This document shows positions 24,285 to 36,437 of a stretch of 64,000 nucleotides of DNA, one piece after another (position 1 is the first letter of the stretch; every line of letters starts with the position of its first letter). Source of the stretch: Papio anubis (lineage: Eukaryota; Chordata; Mammalia; Primates; Cercopithecidae). Both the position numbers and the translations under genes were made by a program. Below the pieces are notes generated by a model. That model searched no databases, was not told where the DNA came from, and worked only from the letters and a program-made list of their open reading frames with translations. The stretch spans positions 60,811,159 through 60,875,158 of the forward strand of contig NC_044986.1 of assembly GCF_008728515.1 (NCBI RefSeq). Direction: 5' to 3'.

Positions 24285-24650
24285 ATGTATTCATTTTTTC
24301 AGCAAATATTTGGTCAACTAATATGTGCCAGGGACTACTAAAAGTATTGGAGATATAGTTGGGAACATGATAAGCACTCTGTCCTCATGAAACTTATATT
24401 CTAGTGGGAGAGACAGATGATAATTAACGAGAAAGAAAATGAATCACGGTATAATTCCAGATTCTGATGAATAATATGAGTAAGAGAAGCGAGGGTAAAG
24501 AGTTGAGGTCTACTTTAGCTAGAATAATCAGGGAACTCCCTCTGAAGAGAAGTCATTTGTAAACAAGCCTGAATCAGATGAGGAGACAGTCAAGGGAGGT
24601 CATGGGGAAGAGTGTTCCAAGCAGTACGAACAACACACTTAAGGGTGTAC
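24285..24650 (-). repeat. L2-like repeat, antisense
   Basis: TTCAGCAAATATTTGGTCAA, TATGTGCCAGGGACTACTAA, AACTTATATTCTAGTGGGAG and AGAGTGTTCCAAGCAGTACG follow the well-known mammalian-wide order of the reversed L2 3' end plus its extension. It is moderately diverged. Confidence 0.65.
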
Positions 24651-24654
24651 TTAC

Positions 24655-25835
24655 ACTGCCTGACTTTCTACTTTCGTGCTGATAGTTTTGAACTTTTAAC
24701 TTTGGAATCAATTAACCTTAAAACTTTAGATACTTCTTCTAAAAAGTTTTTTCCTAAGGCTTCTTCTCTTTTGGACTGGCAGCTCTTATACAAACAAAGT
24801 CATTTTTCTTTTGCACTAATTACTCTCTCTGTCTCTTAATCACTGACTAATTACCTCTGTTTGAAACAGATTTTTTCAGTGTTCATGAAGAAGTCAGAGG
24901 GAGTGCTATATGAATTAAAGATGCTGTTTCTTAGAGCATCACATAGCAACAGAAGTCAAGAAATGTCTGGCTTTCTTTTGTCCAAACTCAGCTATTTTGA
25001 CAATTTTGCATATTATTATTCATTTTTTGACTGATTCCATACTGAAACCACTAGAATAATTACATTAAAATAATTCACCTTATTTTGAAGCTTGAGTTTA
25101 ATATTGTATTTAAACCTAAAGGTGGTTATCTGTGATTTTCACAAGTTAGAGAACCAACAAGCTGGGAAATAAGAGATCAGATCTATATTATAGGAAAATA
25201 AATGGGACTCTGTGAAAGTGTTTTTTTTTCTTATTAGAGGGAGGAATTGAACACTGAAAGTTATATTTTCAATAAATATATTGTTTATATTTAATCACAG
25301 ATTTTTAAAAATGTTCAAGGTAAATATATGAATGTTTTAGATAAACAGGTACTTAGCCTATAATTAAAATATGTATATGTAAGCATTGCTATTCTAACAA
25401 AATATTAAGAGAAATCAAATATAAGTGAGACACATAGCCATAGTCCTAGTCACAAAATTATGAAACTAAAATGTATGAGTGGGAAAATATGTGGAATCAT
25501 CTAATAAAAATGTTTTCAATATAATAATTTCTTTACCTATTTTTCTCCCATCTTACCAGTCCGAAAAGACATTTTGGATTTCTCAAAATGTCTAGGTCAG
25601 ATCAAGGCTGAAATTCTAATAGCTTGATTTGTGCAGTTATTTAATACCATCCATAAATCCTTTGTGTGTTCAAGGAGACGGGCTAACAATACTATTTCAG
25701 AAACTGAAAATTGCTTAAATTAGATGGGAGATTCAGGAGTTGTTGGAACAGCTACCCTATTACATTCCCAGACATCTTATAGGATGTTTCCTGAACATTG
25801 TTCAAATTTGCAATTCATTTGTAAAACTATGTTTT
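24655..25835. other. Unassigned interval
   Basis: No gene or named repeat recognised over about 1.2 kb of A/T-rich DNA. Confidence 0.45.
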
Positions 25836-25840
25836 GTTTG

Positions 25841-25963
25841 TTTTATAGAGATGCGGTCTCACTATGTTGCCCAGGCTGGTCTCGAACTTCTGATCTCAAG
25901 CCATCCACCTGTCTCAGCCTCCCAAAGTGCAGCAATTACAGGTGTGAGCCACTGTGCCTGGTG
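25841..25963 (-). mobile_element. Alu left-arm monomer, antisense
   Basis: GAGATGCGGTCTCACTATGT, GCCCAGGCTGGTCTCGAACT and CTCCCAAAGTGCAGCAATTA form one Alu arm in reverse. There is no second arm. It accounts for the overlapping open frames at 25724-26047 on both strands. Confidence 0.8.
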
Positions 25964-25969
25964 AAAATC

Positions 25970-27550
25970 TGTTTTTGATGGAAGGGAAATCTCAAAGGAG
26001 AGCACTGGTAAGAGAGGCAATTGGAATTTAAAAGCAAATTGCCTCAAGTAAGGAAAACAGTATGGCAGACTAGGTCAGGCTCAACATCCTTGTGTGGAAG
26101 GTGCTGCCAACACAGGGCAAGAAATTGTGCTCAACTATGCCCTCCCTGGCCACTCCAGTAATCACATGATTTAATATGCTCTTGTGCAAGCTGTAAGCCA
26201 TTTCTTTTTTGAGGAAAGGTGGGGTTTCATGTATAGAGGAACACATTCTGTCATTAAAAGTTCTGCCTGTTAGAAATGCTCTTGGTACTAAACAATAGAA
26301 AAATTAGACGAACAAGAAATGAATTAGTCTCAAACTATAAGGAGTCTAGAGTTACATAGTCCAAGGCTAATGCAATGGCTCATTGATATATTTAGGAAGC
26401 CATGATCTTTTCATCTTTTTTGTACTTCATCCTAAGAATATATAATTTTTTTATTATGCTTTTGGTCTCATAGTAGCAACACGACCATTGCACCTCCTGA
26501 AAAGAATGAAGAAGAGAAAAAAAGTTGAGGGCTGAATTCTTTCCTGAAAGCTCCACCCATGGGGGATGGATTGCAATTTTCTTGTAATCTTTCTTTCTTT
26601 AAAACTCCACCCATTGGAAATTTCAAATTACATCTATAGTCAATGATGCTGTGACCAGGATCATTTGGTCACAGGAACACCCTTAGCAATAAAGAAGTAT
26701 TTGGTGTTCAGTTTAGTTGTGTATCTTTCTGTTCTGTTATTAAGGAAAAAATGGAGAAAGGATTTTGGATAAGGCTTGAGTGATATTTTTTGAAATGTGA
26801 CCAGAAACTCTACAGTTCTACAGTTCTTTGACAAAGCCAACTGTGAGACACAGAAGGAAAGGCATTTCCCCACTGACTGAAGAGAAGTGTATTCAGGCTC
26901 AATGCTTTAGAGGAGTCATCAGCAGTATAGGTAATGGCAGTGGCCCAAGGGTTATGATCATTAGCAGTGGTCCAGGGGTCCCAGACTGCAGTCAGGCCAG
27001 AGATTGACCTTGGGTAGTACAATGACAATGAACAGTAGAGTCAAAGGGGGGCATTGACCGTGGACATCAGGGCAGAGAGACAGCAAAGTGGAAGCTAATA
27101 ACTCACTGGATGCGTGATCTTCTTCCACACCCACTCAGGAGTTCCAGAATAAAATCATGCTAACTCAGGTTTCAGAGACTTGTGGGGGCATAGAGTGAAC
27201 ATTCTCTTTTTTGAGAATTTTGAAGAATATCTTAAGAAGTGGATTCTAGGCAAACACTTGTCTTTTAGCTAGTTGAGTGAAAGAAGGCTTGATGTGCTAA
27301 TATCTGAGGTACTGCTAGAAATGTGGCATATTTGTGTTCATTTACAGGTTAATCCTGGGACATTCTGTTTCATCTGTGTGTTTTATTAATTTAAAAACTT
27401 AGTGTTTTGTTACTTTGCCTTTAATCTTTCATCAGTAATTTTTTGCTTCATATCAAATATGCTGACATTTTTCATATATAATGGTTATATTCCTAGAAAA
27501 GTAAACAAAACTAATATAATTAAAAAGAGATAAAGAGTCAAGTTCACTAC
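25970..27550. other. Unassigned interval of slightly higher GC
   Basis: About 1.6 kb that does not match any repeat I know and shows no convincing exon. Near 26553 and 26603 the motif CTCCACCCAT occurs twice, about 50 bp apart. Open frames at 26661-27028 lack family resemblance. Confidence 0.4.
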
Positions 27551-27554
27551 TGTT

Positions 27555-27785
27555 AATATTAGCTAATATTCATTGAGCAATTACCACATTCTGTGTATCA
27601 TGGTAAACACTTTATATGTATTTTTATTTGATCCTTGGAACAACCCTGAGAAGTGTGTTTTATTAGTAACATTACTTTACAGAGGTAAAAACTTAAGTTT
27701 TGAGAGACTAATTAATATTCCATAGCTATGACTCTGCCAAAATATGGACCTTGTATTTGAACCTAGGCATTCTGGTCCTGGTTCT
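27555..27785 (-). repeat. MIR, antisense
   Basis: AATATTCATTGAGCAATTAC, CCTTGGAACAACCCTGAGAA, TTACTTTACAGAGGTAAAAA and TGTATTTGAACCTAGGCATT follow the MIR consensus read in reverse over most of its length. Confidence 0.75.
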
Positions 27786-27789
27786 CTGC

Positions 27790-28480
27790 CTCCTGATATG
27801 GATGGTTAGCAGTATGATTGTAAGTAAGACTTTTCTCCTACTGCTAATACAAGTGCCACATCTCTAGCAATTTGTAGCACAGGGCTGTTTGATTCTATTT
27901 CTTTGCAATTCTCTGACTCAGAGTCATTACTAGGCTCTCCATAAGCATAGCATTTTATTTCCTCCTCAACAGCTTATTACTGTTATTTAAATTTTTTATT
28001 AACTTGGTTAACACAACATCAAGCCATACCATTTCCTGTATTTGACATACTGGTGTTTACAGCCAGGATAATCACTCAGAGGAGATATGACTGGATTAAA
28101 AATATTTTGCTGAGTTTGAAAGTCAATGTTTCATATATAATATATACACTGTAACAGTATATTTTAAAATAATTTTTTGCTTCCATTGCGATTGAGTTAT
28201 GAGGGTTTTCTTCATTTTCTTTTTATAAAAAATATAACTAGAACAAATATAAGGAGGACATTAAGTACTGCCTCAATGTAACTGTTACTGGCATGTTCGT
28301 TTTAGAATTTTTTTTAATATATGAAAGGGATGGGCATTTGATGCATAATAATGTAATACAAAAAATCAAAGTTTTATTACTGGGACTTGATGTATATCTT
28401 TTGTCTGAAATCCCTATTTTTTCCTAGGCCTAAGTCACACACAGAGACAGTTTCGTGAAATACACTGTGCTTATGATATA
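27790..28480. other. Unassigned interval
   Basis: No gene or named repeat recognised. Confidence 0.45.
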
Positions 28481-28484
28481 CGCG

Positions 28485-28750
28485 AAGCAGCTAGCACAGT
28501 GGATGAGCTAGCAAGTGCTGGGGAGAAAGACGGCCTGCATTCCTTTAATGACTGTTCAGCTTTTAATGGTGGTGTCACCTTGGACAAGTTTTGTAACCTC
28601 TTGTGTCTTCAACTGAGTTATTTGTAAAATAGGGATAAAAATAGTAACTACCAAAAGGGTTATTGTAAAAGTTAAATTATTTAATCAATGCAGGACATTC
28701 GGAGGAATATTAGGTACAAAAACTGTGCAATAAATTCTACTTACTATTAT
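28485..28750 (+). repeat. MIR, sense, nearly full length
   Basis: From AGCAGCTAGCACAGTGGATG through TGGTGTCACCTTGGACAAGT, GTTATTTGTAAAATAGGGAT and AGTAACTACCAAAAGGGTTA to TGTGCAATAAATTCTACTTA the segments fall in the full MIR order. This is one of the better preserved old SINEs here, and it lies inverted to the MIR 0.7 kb upstream. Confidence 0.8.
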
Positions 28751-28754
28751 ATCT

Positions 28755-29185
28755 AGAAAACCCAATTTTGATCTTATAAAAACGCTTAACCTTTCTGCCT
28801 GTTGGGGCTTCCTGAGATCGTATCATAAATCAGGAAGAAATGATAGCCTTCATGCTCCATACCGGCCTGTATTTCACCATGTATCCTTATGTTTTTCTTT
28901 AACTTAATTATTTAGGTAGAATGGTACTTATAATCCAAAGTCCTCAAAATCTTGTCTGACATGTGCTTGGCTTGCATTGCAATAAAAGCATAATGTGTTG
29001 AATCAAGATAAAGAAAAAGGTCTCTTAAAGACAAATTAGATGAAGAGAGTCCAAGAATCTTGACTACAATCCTTTGGTCTGGTTCACCTAATCTAAACAT
29101 CCATCTTGGAGAAATTCTTTAAGCTGTTACTTTCTGAGATAAAGTGATTGGATCCACACTCTGGGAAGTTAATGTTGTATTGTGA
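28755..29185. other. Unassigned interval
   Basis: No recognised feature. The minus-strand open frame at 28912-29100 has no family resemblance. Confidence 0.4.
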
Positions 29186-29189
29186 CTAT

Positions 29190-29620
29190 GATTACAAGTG
29201 ACAAAAGTCAACATAAGCTAAGCGGAAGAAAATAAATTATGTAGCATTGTTTGTTATATGAATATATCATCTTGCAGAACAAAAATTTGGCAGGAAGGTA
29301 CCTGGTCCTCACCGGAGACTACTAGGAGGAAGCAGGCAGCTTTCAGAAACTCAAGGTACTCTCTCTCTTACTGTCAACTTGTCTTCTGTCCATCTACATG
29401 TGCTTAATTCTCCTTCCTCAGCAGACCAGCTTTCTCTGGATCTGAGGACCCACAACAGAGAGGATAGACGATTACCCATGGTTTCCAAATTTGCACACTA
29501 TATTCTGTACACATAGTGTAACTGTAATTCTGTCTCTTACTGTAATTCCAGGTTCCCAGATGAAGCATTCTGATTGGCACAGCTTGGTCAGGAGCCGAGC
29601 GAGGGGATCAAGGGACAGGG
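29190..29620. repeat. Possible old mammalian interspersed repeat
   Basis: A TCAACATAAGCTAAGCGGAA block, a CTCTCTCTCTTACTGTCAAC block and a CATTCTGATTGGCACAGCTT block occur in the order seen in a common diverged mammalian repeat. I cannot name the family or orient it safely. Confidence 0.3.
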
Positions 29621-29918
29621 CCATATTAGAGAGAAAAATAATTTAAGGCAGTTGTTTCGAATTAAATGAATAGCTCAACAAATTATATAAAAGTGATTCA
29701 CTACACATATGAAAAACATTATAAAAATTTACCACCAGATTCTGATACAATAACCTAATGGACCTTCTCATGATGGCATGGTGGAATACTTTAACTTAAA
29801 ACAGGTGAGAAAATATTTTGAGTCAGTCTGGATTTTTTGACATTATTCATTATTCAAGCTTTGCTGATTTCCTGTTTGCTTTGGGCTCCTCGGCTCCTCA
29901 GTAATAAATTTTTTGCTT

Positions 29919-29940
29919 ATTATTATTATTATTATTTTAA
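29919..29940. repeat. (TTA)n microsatellite
   Basis: A short run of ATT units embedded in unassigned DNA. Confidence 0.8.
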
Positions 29941-29944
29941 ACCT

Positions 29945-31435
29945 CAGGGCTCCTATGGTATAATTTGCAGGAAATTAATATTTTGCATACATATTTGTTC
30001 AAATTTATTTTAAATACCATATCTTTATCAACAATAATGCTATGGAGATTTTGCTCTAATAAAATTGGCAAAATGCCCACCACTAGTTACTTATCTATAA
30101 TATTTACAGCTCTCTCCAACTTCTTAATGTCATTCTGAATTCCTGATTTAAAAAAATCTATTTGTACGACTGCTCCTTCTGGCTATATCTTGACTCTTAA
30201 TGTTCTCCGGTAGCTCTTTCTGAATTGAGCCTATGCTTCTACTAAAGGAAAAGTATTTGAAAATATTTTGAGAAAAAGAAGAGCGGCTATTCTGTGTCTG
30301 TAGCAGTCAGGATACAGGCAAGAAGGAAATGACACACTCAAACTAGGTAACTGAAGATAAATAAAGGGATTATTTACACTGGAAGATGACAACCAGGAAT
30401 GGTCCAGCATCTGATGGCAAAGAGGGTCAATATCACTTACAGGCTTGAAGTCAAAAGAGGAGCTGAACCCACATTGTGTACTGTTTGATAGGCACATAGT
30501 GGCATAACTTTGTGTCTCTAAAGTGAGGGCTCTGTGAATGTGCTCTTCTGGTCCAGCCCTAATTTTGCTCAGTCAACATTCTTTGATGAAGTAATAGAAG
30601 GATCATTGATAATATTCTTGCTTCTCCCTAGTGGGAAGATTCAGTTTCTTTTTGGAGTTTAAGCTGAAAACAAATCTACATTATGCAGCACCGCGGCACT
30701 TTTTGTGTAATGTAGAAGGGTGTTGCTATTTAATCAATTCAAGCCCATAGTGTTTCTATATAATGCTGTGAAATATCCAACCCCTGCTCTCTCCATCTTA
30801 ACCGATTAATGAGTTCACAGGAGGTCCTATTTAATCAGTTATGCTGAACACTATCGGAGCTATGCAAGCTCTTGCAATAGAGCATAAATTCAGGTAGGTA
30901 AGGAGATGCATTTTCAGGAGTGTTCTGGTGTTTATTGCTTTGGCTTATTATGGATCATGACCTGCAGTTGTGACCATATTATAACAATAAGAATCATTTC
31001 AGGGGCCCCAACTGGGGGTAGATAGTTGGGAATCTTTAGGAATTATGATTAGCATATTCTATTCTGCAGTCTTCTGTTATTTTGTTATTAATTGGTGGTT
31101 ACTGACTTCCTATTGTAGGAAGAAACTCATGCTACATGCTGTTCTTGTTCTCTTAAGAAGAAAGTGAGTGGACTCTTCATCGTAAGATCATAGTTCCATT
31201 TCTCATGAGCTGCTGGCTACGTAACTTGTTTTGGGTTGTTTCCCATGACAGGCACATTTAGTGAATTAATCACCTACAAAGGAAAGAAGTAGCCTGCAGT
31301 ACTTTTCATAGATATAGAAGATAAAACAGAGAGAAGATACGGAGATTTCTCCTGTACTCTGCGCTCTGACACATGTCCAGTCTTTGCTGTTTGTTACATC
31401 CCTCACCAGAATAATGCATTTGCTACAATCATGTG
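29945..31435. other. Mostly unassigned; one repeat-like block
   Basis: About 1.5 kb without recognised genes. A segment at about 30285-30500 beginning GTAGCAGTCAGGATACAGGC looks like the start of a known dispersed repeat type, but I could not assign it. Confidence 0.35.
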
Positions 31436-31544
31436 AACCTACACTGACTCATCATTATCATCCAAAGTCCATAATTTACATTAGGGTTCATTGTTGATGG
31501 TGTGTACTCTATGGGTTTGGATAGATGTATCATTATACATATAT

Positions 31545-31612
31545 GACACATATATATTATATATAATATATTAATAGTTACCATATTATATATATTATAA
31601 TACATACCATGG
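31545..31612. repeat. AT-rich simple repeat
   Basis: Alternating ATATAT segments such as CACATATATATTATATATAA inside the L1M 3' region. Confidence 0.75.
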
Positions 31613-33831
31613 TATTATTCAGAATAGGTTTACTGCCCTAAAAACTCTCTGTGCTCCACCTATGCATTCTCTCACCCCCAATCTTCCGGCAATCACTAAT
31701 CTTTTTACTCTTTCCATAGTTTTGCCTTTTCCAGAATGTTACATAGTTGGGGTCATACATACTTTTCAGACACAAAACACAAAAAACACTAATCAAAAAT
31801 CAAAACATTTATACGTTGGACTTTACCACCACCACCGAGAGCAACTCCTTTCTGATTTCTGTCAGTCTGTATTTCTTTTTGTTTTAAATATATATGTAAG
31901 TTAATTATACAGTATATATTGTCTAGTGTCTCGCTTTTTTTGTTTAAGTGTTTCTGAAATTTATCTGTATTATCATGTGGCATGCATCTGCCACAATATC
32001 TTTTGATACATCTTCCTATTGATGGACATTTGAGTTATTTCCAGTTTGAGGCTACTGTGCCTATATTTATTTATTTTCTAGTATTTTTGCTGTTGAGTTA
32101 CAAGGATTATTAATATATTCAGTATACAACTGCTTTCTCAGACATATGTAAAGGGAGTATTTTTCCCACTATGTAGTTTTTACATATTGTCTTAATGTGG
32201 TTTCTTGAGAAAAAAAGTTTTTAACGTGAAGTCCAAGGTATAGATTTTTAAAAATTTTTGATTAGTGTTTTTTGTATTTGTTCAAATAAATCTTTAGGTC
32301 AGAATACTTTATTTTCCTCATGGTCCATAAACTTGTAGCGAGTTACAACATTTATTTGCTATCAGTTATTTATTTCTTCTCCTTTTTTTTGTAACATGAT
32401 AAGTCTCTCTAGAGGTCTATGAATTTTATTAATTTTATAAAAAACACTTCTATTAGGTTCATTGGTTTTTCTCCATTATTTGTCTGTTTCGTTGAGTGAT
32501 GAAATAATTCACTTTTATCTTTATTATTTCCCCTCTCCTACTGACTTTGGTTTTAATTTGCTTTTCTCTAGTTTCTTATGGTGGGAGTTTAGAAAATAAA
32601 CTTTTACCTCTTTTGTGGTTTCTAAGTATCTGAACTATAAGTATTTTAATGCTATATATATCCCTCTAAGAAATATGTTCACTGTGTTCCTCATGTTTTG
32701 TTCCATTTTATAATTCTTCAATTAATATGTTTTCCAATTTTTCACATGAATTTTTCTTTTTATCCATGAGTTATTTAGAAAGCTGTGCTTTATTTTCCAA
32801 ATATTTGGAATGTCTACATATCTTATTGTTATTGATATCTAATTTAATACAGTTGTGATCAGAGAGTATACGCTGTATGATTTCAATTTCTTGATAATTA
32901 TTGATACCTTTTATAGTTGAATATATAGTTTACTTTGGAAAATATTTATGAGCACTTGAAAGAAGTATGCATTATGCAGTTAGTGGTGTGTAGTGATCTG
33001 CAAATACAGTTAGGTCTATATAATGGTAGTGTTGTTTAGCTCTGCTTTATTCTTACAGATTTTTAAAAATCCATTTGTCCTATCAATTACTGAGAGATAT
33101 GTGCTATAATCTCCAACTATAAATATAGAGTTTTCTACTTCCTTTAATTCATTCAATTATTTTATATTTTGAAGTTCTGTTAGTGCATACATGTTTAGTC
33201 TTGCCATTTGTTCTCGATAGATTAATTCTTGTGTTATTATATGATGCACCTTTCCATGTCTATGTCTTTAAGTCTATTTTCTCTTACATTAATGTAGCTA
33301 AGCCTGTTTTCTTCTACTTAATCTTTGTATTGCATAGGTTTTTCTGCCTTACTTTTTTAACCCATCAATGTCTAAATTCAAGGTGTCCTTATTTTAAAAC
33401 ATGGTTTCTAATACCTTAAGCACACTTTAAACACACAGTTGGATACCCTTAGCCTTTTAATTGAAAAGTTTGTTCCATTTACATTCAACGTAATAATTAA
33501 TGTGTTGGGTTCAAATCCCCTAATTTGGTACTGTTTGCATATTTATTCTATTTGTTTTGTTCATTTGTTCAAGTATTCTGTTATTTTCTTTAGTAAATTA
33601 AATATTATAAATATATTACTTTATATTCTATATTGATATTTTAACTAAACTGTGTGTTTTTTTTTCAGTAGTTGCTTCTGTCTTTAAGTTAGAGCATTAA
33701 ATATTATTATACTACTGAATAGACATTTTAGAAACTTAGGGTAGCATGATTTTATTTACTTTCTTGCTTTATTCCTTCTTACAGAATTGGAGTCCCATCT
33801 AATGCTATTTTTCTTCAGACTAAGGTTTTTT

Positions 33832-33863
33832 TTGTTTTGTTGTGTTGTGTTGTGTTGTGTTTT
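33832..33863. repeat. (TTGTG)n microsatellite
   Basis: A pentanucleotide run of TTGTG/TGTGT units next to TTTTG units inside the antisense L1M. Confidence 0.85.
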
Positions 33864-34184
33864 AGTATTTCTTTAGTACAGTTATATGAAGATGCATTCT
33901 CTCAACTTTTTTTATTCTTAGGTTGTCTTTGTGTTGCTTTAATTTTTGAAAGATATATTCAATGGATATAAAATTTTAGATTGAAATTTTCTTTCCTCTA
34001 GCACTTTGAAGATTTATTTGTATTGTCTTGTCTTCTTGCCTCCATTATTTTAGTTAATAAAGTCATCATGCATAATACTTTGCCCTTGTGGATAGAGTGC
34101 CATTGTCCTCTGGGTGCTTTTAATGCTTACATTTTATCTTTGGCTTTTGGTGTTTTCATTATAATGTGCTTAGGTGTGCTTTTG

Positions 34185-34325
34185 TTTGTTGTTGTTTTTG
34201 GTGGGGCATGTGGTGTCGCTATGTTACCCAGGTTGGAGTGCAGTGGCTTTTCACACATGTAATCACAGCCACCACAACCTCAAACTCCTGGCCTCAGGTA
34301 ATTCTCCCATATCAGCCTTTCCAGT
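34185..34325 (-). mobile_element. Alu fragment, antisense
   Basis: ATGTTACCCAGGTTGGAGTG, AATCACAGCCACCACAACCT and CAAACTCCTGGCCTCAGGTA form a diverged piece of one arm. It sits inside L1M sequence that resumes near 34335. It also explains the open frames at 34023-34359. Confidence 0.7.
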
Positions 34326-34459
34326 AAAGTGTAGTTTTGTTTTTATTTGCTCTGATTGAGGTTAAATATGATTCTTGGATTTGAGGATTATGAGTGTTTT
34401 TAAGTTGGGAATTATATCTTCAAATATTTCTGCCACACCCTCTTTTTTCTTAAGGTATT

Positions 34460-35190
34460 TTAATTAAAATATATTAGATTATTTGAATTTGTACTACAAA
34501 TCTCAAATCTGTATTTGGTACAACAAAAAAATCGATGACAATGAGACTAAGATACATTATTTTTACCTTTAGAAAGTAAGACTGCTAAACTGGGAGCAAA
34601 AAAAAAAAAAAGATGATCTATAGTTTGCTGGTTTTTTGAAGTTTAAGTTTGATTCATTTCAACACTGGCTTCAAATGTTTTGAAAAATGGCATCAGGATT
34701 TTCTGATACAGGCTTTAGGTTCTAAGCACTGCTGTGATTTCAGAGATCTGCTTGTGCTTCACAGAGAAACTGCCAATTTTTGGAACTGTAGGGTATCTCT
34801 CCATGCATTGTAACTCAGCATCCAGGTTTTTTTATTTGCTGAGATGTTCTCTTTGCTCTCCCATCTTGTTCCCCACGTTCCATGCCCCAGACTTCTCTTT
34901 AGCACTGTTGTGACTTCGTCTAAATTGAGCAGGTAGTGGCCCTGTAGCTTGTAAAAGCCTTGAACGCCTTTGTCTTGGCTCACATCCCCTAACCTCTCAG
35001 TCTTTGTAATTGAAAGCCTGAATTTTTTCAAGGAGTTTCACTCTTACCTGCTGTGGGCCTCCCAAAGTTGAGTGTTCAGAATGCCTTTAATGAATATTCT
35101 TGAACTCTTCTCTCCTGTATCCCCTTGCTTCTGAGGGATACTTGTGCTTGATGGAGCCTCCATGTACTCAGGAGGAGTGTCTCTTGGTTA
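34460..35190. other. Unassigned block between two antisense L1Ms
   Basis: About 730 bp, somewhat less A/T-rich than its surroundings. I recognise no repeat or gene. The longest frame is on the minus strand at 34759-35031 (90 codons, starts MKKFRLSITKTERLGDVSQD). It has no motif, signal sequence or membrane segment that I can identify. A poly-A run lies at 34599-34612. It could be an L1M 5' or 3' UTR type that I do not know, an old LTR, or unique DNA. Confidence 0.35.
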
Positions 35191-35858
35191 TCAATCTCAG
35201 CCCTCATTTTTAAAAACAGTTTTATTGACATATGAGTGACATGTATGTGACGTACACTAAAACACACATCTTTAAAGTATGTAATTTGATAAGCTTTGAT
35301 ATATGTATACAGTACTACAACCATCACCATCACTACCACCACCAAGACCATGAATATTCGGTTACTCCCAACGGTTTCCTTGTACCCCTTGGTATTTCCT
35401 ACCTTGTGCCTTTTCTTGCTCCACTATCCCTGTGTCCAAACAACTACAGATCTACTATTTTTGTGTATCACTATAGATTAGTTTATATTTTATAAAAATT
35501 TATGTACATGAAATTATACAATATGTACTCTTTTTATTTCATGGGATCTGGCCTCTTACTCAATAAAATTGTTTTAAGATTTATTTGTGTTATTCCATAT
35601 ATAAATAGTATTTTCCTTTTAATTGTGATTAGTATTCATTTTATCCATTAAGCTGCTGCTAGACATTCTGTTTTTATCTAGCTTTTGGTTGCCACAACAA
35701 CTCTGCTCTGAATGTTATTTTCTAGACATACTATCATTTTATCGGGTGTATATATAGGATTGGAATGTCTGAGTCATTTGGTGGCTGCATGTTTACCTTT
35801 CTAGGAAAGTTCTAAATTGCTTTCCAAATTGGTTGTACCATTTACATTTCTACCATTA

Positions 35859-35904
35859 GTGTATGAGAATCCCTGTTCCTTGTGTATGAGAATCCCTGTT
35901 CCTT
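35859..35904. repeat. Tandem duplication, 2 x 23 bp
   Basis: Two exact adjacent copies of a 23-base unit containing GTATGAGAATCCCTGTTCCT, at 35859-35881 and 35882-35904, within the L1M ORF2 3' region. The L1 consensus has one copy. Confidence 0.95.
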
Positions 35905-36345
35905 CACATCCTCAAAAACGTGTGGTATAGTTGGTCTTTTTAATTTTAGTTAATCTAATGGTTAGTTAAGGTAGTTATATCTCATTGTGGTTTCAATTTG
36001 CATTTCTCTGAAGACTGATGATGTTGAACATATTTTCATGTGTTTATTTGCCACCTTTTTATTTTATTTGGTAATTTTTCTTTTGCATATTTTATTATTG
36101 TGCTGTTTATTTCTTATTGCTAGGTTTTGAGAGTCTGCTATATATTCTGAAAAATAGTAATTTAGCAGAGAAGTGATTTGAAAAGCAGATAAGTGATTTG
36201 ATTTTCTTCAGATGTATGCCTTATCTTTTTATGTTCTTAAGAGTGTATTTTAAGAGCAGAAGTTCTTGAAGTTCAATGCTTCTTTTTTTTTTTCTTTATG
36301 GATTATGCTTTTCTTGTCATATACAAGAAATCTTGACTTATTCTA

Positions 36346-36437
36346 AAGTTACAATGATTTTCTTATTTTCTTTTAGAAATTTTATAGTTTGAAGTTACAA
36401 TGATTTTCTTATTTTCTTTTAGAAATTTTATAGTTTG
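36346..36437. repeat. Tandem duplication, 2 x 46 bp
   Basis: Exact copies at 36346-36391 and 36392-36437, each beginning AAGTTACAATGATTTTCTTA and ending TTATAGTTTG. The L1 has this segment once. The two copies show no differences. Confidence 0.95.

Larger units (their letters stand above)
31440..34450 (-). mobile_element. Old L1M, antisense, central part deleted
   Basis: Reading the plus strand, the 3' UTR/ORF2-end landmarks come first: AATCACTAATCTTTTTACTC, GTTTTGCCTTTTCCAGAATG and TGATGGACATTTGAGTTATT. Near 32390 the sequence jumps to the ORF2 N-terminal side: TCTAGAGGTCTATGAATTTT, then TTGTGATCAGAGAGTATACG at 32853. The ORF1-proximal region follows by 34350. The RT core is missing, so this is an internally deleted L1M. 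Short AT and TG microsatellites and an Alu fragment interrupt it. Confidence 0.7.
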
